DNA of 64,000 nt. Source: Streblospio benedicti. Its lineage: Eukaryota; Annelida; Polychaeta; Spionida; Spionidae. The first letter of the stretch is position 1. The number at the start of each line of letters is the position of its first letter. The DNA lies in assembly GCA_019095985.1 (NCBI GenBank), contig CM032661.1, positions 9,040,457 to 9,104,456 of the forward strand. Reading direction: 5' to 3'. Below are positions 33,101 to 45,100 of this stretch, piece after piece. Below the pieces are notes generated by a model. The model was not told where the DNA came from. It ran no database searches and saw only the letters and a list, made by a program, of their open reading frames with translations. The translations under genes were made by a program, and so were the position numbers.

Positions 33101-36100
33101 GGCCTGAAGAAGCTCTTGCGATAAGAGCGAAAGTCTCGCCAAAATGCGAGTCCCAATGGCTTCTGTTGGTATCTTAAAATTCTAGTATATATCAATTACA
33201 TATAGTCTACTTGCCAAATATTTCTTTTGGACGCCAAAAACGATTATTTTGTGGATTGAACCCGGAAGTTGAGACTACAAAAGGTTTTTGAGTGATTTGG
33301 TATCTTTAGGCCCCATAGAGCTCAAATCCACCGGATGCTAAAAAATCTACCTTGGGCAACAATTTTTATGGCCATTTTTCAAAATGGCCGTCATGAAAAT
33401 GATGAATATGGCTAAAATTAGTTGTTTAACACATAGAAACAAAATATTGGTGTCAAAATGATGAGGATTTTATAAGCTAAAAGGTTTTCTGACAAAAAAA
33501 TAATTTTAATGTGGGCAGCCATCTTGTTTTTTATTCAAAATGGCTTCCAACATGGCAGCCATTCAAGCAAACGGCAAGAAAACGGCAGTATTTTGAAGGA
33601 AAATAAATGCACAATTAAGAATTACATACATTCTAACAACTTTATAACAAATGCCTCACATTAGGATATTGTACAACATTGTAAGTGTGGTTATAATAAA
33701 AATAAACTCTATAGGTAACTGTAGTTGTTTGTTAAGAAGTACATTATGGGACAGAAGATAACATGTTTGAAACATTTGCAAGCTTGCAAACCACTGACTG
33801 TCACCTTATTATTTCAGCTTTAAGAACTACTACTACTGCTATCCTATTTTATATTATACAGACCTAAATTAATCCTCAATTTTAGGGTGTGGCCTGGCTG
33901 CGTAATCGGGCACACAACTTACCCCATCATGCTTTACGATCGGAAAGGTTAGAATCACTCATGTGGTGGTCGAGAGGGGTGAATTTTATTTGTTACGGAA
34001 ATTTGGTACTGAAATTATCATACCATAAAACAAGACAAAATTAGACATAATTCAATCCTCATCCGTTTCTATGTTACACCTTTGCTTGGCTTTTTGTTGT
34101 CTAGACTACCAAGCCTGTGTTGAATTTTGGCCCAAACTGCCAGTACTTCCTCGCTCCCTCGGCTCTAGCTTCGTCGTCTGCCTCCGAATGCAAGGATCGA
34201 GTCCCCATTCGTGCACTGGCGAATCAGGAGGAACGACACTCACACCCGGCTTCCGCGCTACCCCTGGCCCATCCTTCTCGCCTGTCGCTGGATTCACCTT
34301 GTCTGCGCCTAAGCTAAGATCATCAGACGTCTTGCAGCACGGGTCGGGCTTCTTCCCCAGCGGAGTAGGACTCGCAGCAACACTGCCTCCTCTGGAAGAC
34401 GAAGTTCTAAGATCCCGAGACCTGGAGAGCTGGCTCACCCCTTGCAGGCGGTGACCAGCCTCCCCGGTTACCTTCTCCCACCTTGGCTTGGACATCCTTG
34501 GCTTTTTCACGTTGGCCTGCGGCCCGCCATCCATCCGTACGCCTCCGCCTTGTTCGTGTCACTTACGCGCTTGGAGCTTCCACGACTCCAACTCTGCTTT
34601 GGTTGCATCTGGGGACTGGTAGCATCAGTGATCCATCTGACCACATTTCCAGCATCCATCATCCACTCCCGGCCGCAACCCTGACTGGCTCCATCCGATC
34701 TCCTGCGGTCTCTTCCCCAGGTGCCTCGTTTCCGATGGCTGCCCCCCTGAGAGTTTGATGCGCCCTTCCCTGACATTTTCTACTTAGCCACGTTCGCCTG
34801 TCCTGTCGACTGCGAAGTGTTCTGCTGATCCATAACCTCCTTCAGCCGCACTACATTGGCGGTGGGAGGGTTCTTGGGCTTCGCAGCGTTCTCCTTCTCT
34901 TTCTCCTGCGCAATGTATGTCTGGTACTTCCTGGGGTTGTCACGGCTGTCTACGTACCAGTTCTTGAATCAGCCCCGTCAACCCTACAGGCTGCAGGGTA
35001 ACTTCATTGTACGTTTGCCGGAATGAGACTGTGCCCAGACCTAACACGATCCGCTTGATGACAGCTGCCTCTCGTTTCGTCATGTCCTGCCCATACGCTT
35101 TGCGCGTCAGGAACATCAGCTGCGAAATGAAGTCCCGCACCGATTCTTTATTGCCCTGTTTCCTCATCAGGAGTTCCTCCTCCACTGTAAGCATCTCGAC
35201 CTCTGTGTGAATGTACGAGTTCAGCGCCGACACTTATGGAGATTCTTGATTCAATCTTTGAAGCGCACCAAAGTGGGAAGCGCTGCCTCCTCACCACTGT
35301 CAGAGTCGTCGCTGTCTGAATCGTAGCGTCGTCAGCTCTTTTGCCTCGACTTATGACTCCCGTGCTTCTTCGTGCTCCGGTCTTGTCGCTCTCGTCGGTG
35401 CTGCTCCGCTGCGTCAGCGAATGGTGACTAGTAATAACACCAGACAAAAGGTTTTGTTGTGTCGGCCAGGCTTGGTCGGCACTTCTCGCCTTGCCCCACG
35501 TTATTAACTTCGGGATCCTTCGTATGCCCGGAGCGCAACGCCCGCGGGGCCAAGCCCAGGTGTCCTGACTGCTCTGCTTCCATAGGACCGGGACTTCCGT
35601 CTTAGCACGTCAATTCGTGCAACTGTGCCCTAAGCTGTTTTTCTTCCGTCGCCCGTCGCTTTACAGGACTGACTCCCTGCTTGCTAGGGGAACGCGAAGG
35701 CGACTCGTAGTCCCGTCGCTTCTCCTTCTTTGGCTTGGGCACCAGCCGCTTCTTCAAACGAACCGCGCGCTGTCCAAGTGTCCGACTTGCTCCCGACACC
35801 AGATCGTCCAGCGAGGCCTGGCATGAATCGTAACCAGGGATGTTAGTGCACTGCCAGTTGTCCAGCACTCTGCTCGGCAGCCTCCACAACTCAGCTCGCT
35901 GGCCGGGTTGCGTCTCTACCAGGAGGGACTTCAATATAGAGGTCCACTCACGCAGCATCTTCATAGCCTTGGAAATTCCCCCTTCAGCCAATTTCTTCTC
36001 GTTGTCAGCCTAGTTCCTCTTGAGTAGGTCGATCAGGACCCTTTTGGTGGTATCCAAACGTAGCAGATACCCAGGCATTCCTGCTTCTTTGCACCATTCC

Positions 36101-39100
36101 ACTCTGAGCTCAAGTCTGCCCGGGTTCCACATCGCATACGGGTCCCATGAAAGAAAACCCGCTCAGTCAGTCCACCCATTTCGTCTTCTTGGCTGTCCCA
36201 CTGACAGAGTGAAAACCACCTATTCCACAATTTCGCTTCCGCCTGACCTCGTGAAAGCACCTCCTTTCCCGAGTCAAGATCGTCTTCCTGCACACCATCA
36301 TGAACCTGGTTCGTCTTGTCCTGAGACTTCGCTTTCACTGGAGGGTTCCGGCCTTCTGGCTCAGTCCCCCCCACAGCTCACAACTGTAACTGCGGCACCC
36401 TTGGCTCTTCTTCCCTCAACGCATGATTGCACTAACATATTGATTTATTGATTATCTTATTGACTTATTCTTAGTATATATTTATATCGAAGTTTAAAAT
36501 CAATAGACAACAACATAGTCTGGAAACAAAGACAAATACAATGAATTTTCTCTCCTGTGGCTCTTTTTGGTGGCAAGTTTTCATAATGGCGGCCATTTTG
36601 AAAAATCATATAAGATGGCCACCTGATTTATTTATACATTGTTATGTAAAAACATTATAGCTTACCAATTACTCATCAATTTGACACCAATATTATGTTT
36701 TTGTGGGTTCTATAGTCATTCTTAGCCGTATTCATCATTGTCATGGCGGCCATTTTGAAAAATGGCAATAAAAATTGTTGCCCAAGGTAAATTTTTTAGC
36801 ATCCGGTGGATTTGAGCTCTATGGGGCCTACAGATGCCAAATCACCCAAAAACCCTTTTTGTAGTGTCAACTTCCGGGTTCACTACAGGGCCTTATGGAC
36901 TGGCAAGTAGACTAATAGACTTATATATATGGATGGAATCGCATATGACTACAGATTATTTCCATTAAAATATTATATTGATTCAACAACTAATAAGTGA
37001 AATAATAACCATATTATTATATAACCAGCAATACACTGTTATGTAGTCATCGAACGTAATACGCTGTCAATCCAATGTGCTGCAAAGTACTATAGACAGA
37101 AAGTTAGGAAATTAAATTGCTGTGTACATCGTTATAATAAAATAATTGCGCGGAATACTTTAGATATGTTGTAGAAAAGAGGTTAGGTGGTGCATCTCAA
37201 CTAAAAAAGTAAGAACTTCTGCGCAGTTTCATTAAAAACTCTGGTGTTGAATCTCATCAATTTCTCTCAATTTACTACGGAGCCCGGATTGTTTGTCCTA
37301 CCCTGCTCAGCGCACCTGTTTTTCCCAGAATTGATCTGGGCTTTTTACTATAAATAGCTTGCGTGCAGAACGCTATTGTGGAAGTCGAAGAAACACTTTG
37401 CAGCCTTGCATAAAGTCAACATCACCTTCAGTTTAAGGTCACTGAACATTACAGCAGTGGGGCTTTTGATTGATTGGATTTCGTGACCACCTTCCACGAA
37501 TAGTATGCGGTTTGAATCATGGTTGTGCAATATGACAATGAAAATCTTCAAACCTTGATAACTTTCTTTATAACTTGGGTCAAAATTCATGAAAATTAAA
37601 ATCAGAAATACATTTTTGCTCTAATTGTACATATACAATTTACAAAAATATAGCTAATAGCATGTTCATACAGTGAACCTGTGTGTGGGATGCAGACACA
37701 GTCAACTAATTTTGTACCCTTTAATTCTGTTTTAATCTTTGTGAGGGCAATTTCATGAGATTTAATAAGTCTAAATTAAACCAAACCTTTTTTGTAGTAT
37801 AGTGCTTTTCACACATTTCACAAGAATGATACGTCACACCATGTGTTGTTGTACAGTGCTGTAGAAGATTCTCCTAATAAATATGTAGTTATCTTTAACA
37901 AATATATAACAAAAGTAGTTCAAACAACAAAGTTTATTTTCAAATTATTATCAATGATATATTTACTTATAAAATAAGCTTAATTTGTAATCTTACATTA
38001 CTGTTCATAGGCTTCATACAATATGAACAGACAAAATGCTTCTTTGTTTGGTGACTCGCAATCCGTTTTGGAGGAAAATATCTATCACAGAACTCACATA
38101 GTTCGCCAGTAATGGTTCCATCTTCTGCCTATTTTCATAAATTAATGCTTAATATGTCTTCTCATAGCATAGTCAATGAATGATATAATAAAGTAATGAT
38201 TTTTTCATCATCTGGATTCATCATAGAGAGAACAAAGCTACTCAGATGATTCTGTCCGTCATAACATTAATAATCTGGTTTGTTACTGAACAGACCAGTG
38301 TCCTGTTCTCTCTTGGTTTTTACAGGTATAAATTGTTTACTGTATGCTGATGACACATGTTAATTGCAGAAAATGAGCAATATTTGCAGCTATTACCCAA
38401 TAAGCTTTATAACTGGTGTTTTCAGTGGAGATCAAAATTAAAGGAGTCGAAAATTAAAATTGTACACTTAGGAAAATGTTAAGTACCTACAGCAGAGTAT
38501 ACATCAGCATATGAAGATTGTAGAATGAAGAAAGTAACATCTTATAAATTATCTTGCCATCGTGGTGGATGATGACCATAAATTTGATTTAAGTAGGTTG
38601 TAACAAAACCAGTAAGTTCTTATAAGGTCTCTAGCGCGCGGGGATTGTAGTAGTAGGTTTAATAAGTTGCACAGGACTAGGCATTATATACCCTTGTATG
38701 TTGTTTAGTTTACTAGGGCCACTTGTAGGATTAGGGACTACTATTCAGTACTGAGTTAGCCATTAGGGCTCAGTCAAGTTTAGCTGCTGGTAGCTCAGCA
38801 CACAGAGTTGTCAACCTATTCTCCCGAGGAGAATAGGCCCTTCAATCATTGATACTCTGAGGACTAACCTGTGGTTTATCTTCCCTCTCTGCGTGAACCT
38901 CTTGTCCCACATAGCGCTTTAGAAGGGGCACCCTATCACGTGTCAGCACTTCCGTGAAGCCACCCGCACAGGAGGGGATCTAGACCCCAAGTTTGTGATG
39001 TACGTGTGGTTACGTATATGCACAAAGAGAAGCAGGCTCCTATGTCATCAGACTGCCCAAGAGCCATCAGGCCTTGAATGTGCTTGGTGAGTGTCATGTG

Positions 39101-42100
39101 CCAAGGAACTGCCCCTGTCGCTCTTGTGAAGGCGGTGGGCTACGTAGGACCAGGTCTACGCATATACACCCAATTTGTTCACAATGTGTATACTATTTTG
39201 CTTTATATAGTTATCTAAATATTGAAACATTTGAAACAATTTTGAAACAATTCATAATTCTATTATCAAACCAGTCTTAGGTAGTGGTATTCAAGGTCAT
39301 ATAATCAGGCTGTTGTATTGATAAGGCAATGGTAACTTGATTTTATGGATGACAAGAAAATTGGCCATAAAATTTTCCATAAGGTGGGTGAGAATAATAA
39401 ACGAACACACAGTCTAAAGTGGACAGGAAGGGGTAAGAATAGAAAAAAAATAAAAAAATCAGAGATTAAAGTTTGAGGGGGAAATAAAAAAAATCAATTG
39501 CAGCTATCTATCTTTTTTAAAACTTTTTCTCTTGAATATGAAACATTCAATAAAATAACATTGATAATTATGAACTAATAATTAGCTATGAATAGTTATA
39601 AATAGTTTAAATCAAAATAATTGAAAATATTCAAGGACATTATAATTTAAACAATTACAAGATCACTTTGATAAGTCAAAACCTTGTCAGTCAAAATCCA
39701 AAAACTAAGCAATCTATTCTAAATTCGAATTGCAAAACATAATTCATACAACATACAAAAAAGTGACTGACATTTATGATACACATCACCAAAATAAAGA
39801 GATGACAGGGGCAAAAGGCGCAACAAAGACAACACCCTCACTTGCCACTAAATCTTTTGTACCATAGTCATACAAACAATCAAAAATATAAATCAGTTGG
39901 CTAAATTCATAATTCAAGCACAAAACTAAGTCATCATCATAATGTTCATCGTTCATAACACTAAATACTCCTAGTTGAGCAGACAATTCATCAACTGAGA
40001 CTTGCAACACGATATCTTCCTTATTCTCATCACTTTCCATACACTCCTCTTCTTTTGCTTTCAACAATGTGTTCTTGCTTTTTCCTTTCCCCTTTACTCC
40101 TCCACACTATACCTCTCTTCTTCAACAATTTCTTTGCCACCCTTCTTCCTTCCTCCACTTTAATAGCATTATAAAAGTGAATGAAATTGGGAGGTCCCGT
40201 CACCCATTTTGACAGACACAACCTTCAAAACACATGATAATCATGGCAACCATTAAAAAACAACTGTACCAAAAGTTTCGGTTCATATATGAATCTTCCC
40301 GTAGTAGGTGGTACACTCTAAACAGGATTAAACACTTTGATGTAAAAGTCTGATGTTCTTTCTACTGGGGTTTGAATTGTATGTGTCAGGCTAACTAGCA
40401 AAATATCATCATAATCTGTATCGGTCAGTTTGACACACATGTATCACAATCATATATACAAGACATTGAATATTCATATAGAAAATTTCAATATATCTTC
40501 CCGCCAAAAGTATCAGAACCCTTTGATCAAAATCTAGATCTAGTAATATTTACACACAATTCTACACACTATTCTACACAAATGCATGTGCACCATACAA
40601 CAGACCTAAGAATAAAATAATGTTCACCAACAATTGGCCAGGTTGCTGTCCAAATGCTTCCACAACACAGCAGAAACTATCATTCTTGCAGGTAACGTTT
40701 TTTGCAAACTTCCACTGTGACTGGTGAAAAACACTTCAGTCTTTTTCATGGGAGATCCTCTAGTTAATTGACGTTGATGATAAGATGGTAGACGTGACAG
40801 TCTTCCTTGGAGGGTTCATCACCTGTGGGTCCACTCATCATCACACACTTAGCAAACAACTAGAATAGTGACTTCTTGGAACACTCCACAGTAGTCCACC
40901 AGCACCTTATATTAGCTATCATTATCTAATTGTTCAATCCTGGACGAGCCCCCAAAATGTAACCGGGTGGAGATGTCCATGGCAGGTCATCTCTGGTTAC
41001 TTTTAAAAAGAATAAACGTCCATTTTGTTATTAAAAAGAAATAATTTATTAATCAAATTTTGTGCTGTTGCTGTTGCAAAAATCTTGGCCTAAAAACTCC
41101 TTAAACTGTTCACAAACCAATTAAGTACTGTCCCATTATGAAATACATAGTAGTCAATATGAAAATAATTCCTGAATGAAGGAATGGTGAAATTATACTA
41201 TGTGATAATTATACACCTTGATAATATAAAATGTATAACAGCATGGCCTGTTATAGCTAATATTATACAGAGCTTTATGTGAAGTGTGAGATCCTTTGTT
41301 TACACAATTTATAGAGAATACCATGTGAGTGCCAAAACGTCGTTTTGTCTACGGCGAACCCATTATCTTAACCAATGAGTCCAACAGGACTCCTCGGATA
41401 AGATGAATGCATAAGCGGCATAAGCCGTATACAAAAACAAAGTATTCAGCAAGAATGTGGTATGTTATTTATCATACATTGTGTTTAGACAACAAATAAA
41501 TTATCAAATAAATATTTCCCTGAAGATGACACTTGTGCGTTGAAACTTTGGAAATAATATCGTTTTAAATAAATAACTTTCTAACTACTCTAAGTTATTC
41601 TATATTTATGGAATTCTAAAATATAAAATAAGTCTCCAAAACACTACAGAATAAGATTAAACTAGATATCAAAACTCTTTTCTCTTGATATACAGTACTG
41701 ATATCATCAGAAAGATACAGAAGAAAAAGGTTCCCGTGATAAAAAGAATATTTCTAAAAGTTCAACACCACGCCGGACATTATGACAGATTTTTATTTCA
41801 ATTGGGTGTCTGTACGGTGTCCGCACTTTTTAACCAATCAACACTGTCACTCTGACCGGAATAAATGAGACGCCCGAACAAATCCGAATATTTATGAGTG
41901 AATTAGTATCAAAGATGGACGCCAATATGCGAAAGTGTAAGAAATTATTATGATTATTGTTTTTTTCTGTTTATTCCGATAATGTTAAGTCATTACATAT
42001 AATAATATAGTCCTTTAACCATTTGACGGTCGCTAAGGCATTTATGCCTTAATGCATGTCTTAAAATGAGCCTAAAACATACTTTCTTCTAACTCTCTTA

Positions 42101-45100
42101 ACTATCAAAGCGTTTGTCACATGCATCATACAAGGCCACGTGGTGACTCAAAATCGCCTACTCCATTCATTAGTCTTCACAATATTTCGATATAACCACT
42201 TTTTGTAGCAAATGATACAATACATTTAAAGAAGACATACAGCGAGCTGTTTGGGATGATGGTATCATTCTGGTCTCACAACCTTGGGGTCGTGAGTTCG
42301 AGTCCCGCCAGGGCCACTTGATATAGTTAAATGGAAGCTTAGGGTTGTAAAACCTGTCTTCAGCTATATCTATCGTTGGTAGAAATATGCTTGCTAAAAA
42401 GACGTGTGAGAGAGAAGTATAAAAAAATATATATATATATATATATCCGCAAGCATTGGGAAACACATATAGATTTAAAATTTGAAAGTAATCTATTCAA
42501 CTTTTGATTCTTTGCCAACTAGTTGGTAAGTGCTCAGAAAGCACATCATTACTAGAGTAACATTGACTCATAAGAAGTATGCTGTGTAATCACATGAAAA
42601 TCTTATGATGTGTCATATGCTCAGAGAGCACAGCATTGCTTGAAAAACATTGAAGAAGTTCAAGAATTACAACGTGAAACGAAATCTGTGTGTCTCACTA
42701 TTGATCTTTGGACAAGTCTTCTGTCCAAATCATTCATGGGTATTACAGCCCATTTCAACAAAGATTGGAAACTGTAGAGGGTTATAAAAAGTGGATATTT
42801 TGAAAAGTAAACTAATGTCACGAGTGAAAATGATTAGTAGACGCTATGGACCAGCGGTTACTGCTCATGGAAATTGCATAAATAGAATAATATGCTGGAT
42901 GATGTGGCTGTAATATGGAACATGAAACATGGAACCAACTACATGATGACACCTAAAGACTATAGACGGCGAGCTAGCGGCACCTACCGTGCACCCCCCC
43001 CCCAGGATCCTCCAACATTGGTACCAAAATGATCCTTGATGTCCCCCGCTTCCATTTCAAAAATGTTTCCATCAATAAGTTGGGATGAACTACCTCATTT
43101 GCATAAAAACAAGATGGCCATCAGCACTTTTTCGAGAATGATATGAAATACCATTTATGTAATATCTTTACTTCTATCTAACATTTTCAAGTCATTTAAA
43201 AGGCTAAACTTACATTATTAATATAGAGGAATACAAAAAAGTGAAAAGAATCATGGTGTAGTTAATTTGTGATGCCCTAATTAGCATAAATCCAAGATGG
43301 CCGACCCTAATTTTCATCATAATTCACTCTCTTTTCTCTATATAACCCATTATTCTGTATTCTGCTCACTGCCAACTTCCTAAAATATACAGCAGGATCC
43401 CCTAATGCTATTTGAACCCATTTCACAACTTTTATTGGGTATATACTTGCATACACTGGCTCATTTGCATAAAAACAAAATGGCTACCCCCATCATAGGA
43501 AATTCAAGAAAATCCTTTTCCCGTCATATCATCAGTTTTCATTAGCACTTTGAAGTCATTTAAAAAGCTTAACTTACATTATACGTGTAGAGGAATACAC
43601 AAAAAGTGAAAAATATCATAGTGTAATGAATTTATGATATCCTAATTAGCATAAATCCAAGATGGCCGAGCCCAATTTTAACATAATTCACGTTCTTTTC
43701 TCTATATAACCCATTATTCTGTATTCTGCTCACTGCCAAGTTCCTAAGATATACAGTAGGATCCCCATATTCTATTTCATAACTGTTATTGGGTATATAC
43801 TGGCATACACTGGTTCATTTTCAAAAAAACAAAATGGCTACCCCATCATAGGAAATTCAAGAAAAATCCTATTTCCGTCATATCAACAGTTTTTATTAAC
43901 ACTTTGAAGCCATTTTAAAAGCTAAAGTTACATTAGACATGCAGACAAATGCAAATATGTGTAAAATATCACAGTGTGGTACATCTATCATATCTTTATT
44001 AGTATAGATCCAAGATCGCTGACCCAAATTTAGAACACAATTCAAAGTACACATCTGAGTAATTGTCATTTGATGCTTCATCATCAGGTCGAGCTAAGAG
44101 ATCAACAAACTCTTCGGACTCCCGTATGTTATTTTCACACCACAAAGGATGGATCATTGGTCACCACTTTCATTTAAGATCCATCCATGACCATCCATAG
44201 GTTTGGGAATTTCCGGAAAATTTTCCAAGGTCCGTTTCCAAATTGCAACTTGATAGTTAGTACTCTTGAGGTGTTGTTTTAGACTTTCTCTGCAAGGTGG
44301 TGGATTGGCCATGTCAATGCTATTCTTCAAGGTAAGTTTTCCATCAACTCCACATTTTTATGTAGCTTATGCAGACACAGATTGTCCACCTTCTTGAATC
44401 GTTGCCCATCATACATTTTGCATGTAAATTCTTTTGCGTTCTCACCATACTGCACCTGGAACTTCCCAGCTGTCTCCCACCAAAGAAAAAGGTGAATCAA
44501 ACTTTGGGTTTTTCTTTAGCAACTTGAATGGTTTTACTTTTCCTTATCCTTTAAATGCACTCACTATATCACACCCACAGAACGCGTGCAGAGACATCAA
44601 GTCTGTACATTGTTGATGAGTGTAATTGGCTGCAATATTTTTTATGCTAATTAGCCTTTCCTTATTTCGGGTTCCTGTGTCAAATAGGAGATTGACCACA
44701 GTGAATTTCACGGCAAAATGCAACCCAATAAAGAAAATATCACTGTCAGGTGTCTTAATTCTGATATTTCGGTAGTCCTCTTTCAATTTCCAGCAGTAAA
44801 GCAATGCTCTGGTGTCGGTTTCTTCCTGATCTCAATTGATGAACTTTTCTGCTGTGTGTGTTTTTTCCATCTTGTGAAGTGAATTCATGAGATTTTCCTT
44901 CACATATGAGAATCACCTTCCTGTCTTTAAGACCTCACCCAGTTGCGTCTTTGCGCCACACATCCATAGGCCCATTTGTAAATTGGATTTTGTTCTCATC
45001 ATTGCATAAGAATAGTTTCCAGTCTCTTGCCCTCCTTTTACAATCAACTTCCCACCCCATTCTCATCGCCTACGTTCCATTGATTTTACAGAATCATCTT

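Larger units (their letters stand above)
33203..36914. mobile_element. TIR DNA element carrying an inverted Gag fossil
   Basis: Terminal inverted repeats of about 350 bp (33,203-33,560 and 36,560-36,914) start TAGTCTACTTGCC and share 'gaacccggaagttga', 'ggccccatagagctcaaatc' and several 'caaaatggccg' motifs. Flanks suggest a short TA-containing target duplication, but I cannot fix its length. No transposase is seen. The interior is mostly a minus-strand LTR-element Gag remnant. The target appears to be a copy of the 27,418-type repeat, as 'caattacata' flanks one side and 'tatggatggaatcgcatat' the other. Confidence 0.7.

Noticed and set aside
41515-41555. A 'cctgaagatgacac...gaaac' phrase resembling a hammerhead core
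   Set aside because: The stem between the two core parts pairs poorly, and no PLE coding sequence lies nearby.
42238-42316. A functional tRNA gene
   Set aside because: The B box is good but the acceptor stem does not pair, and it runs into a SINE body with an AT tail.
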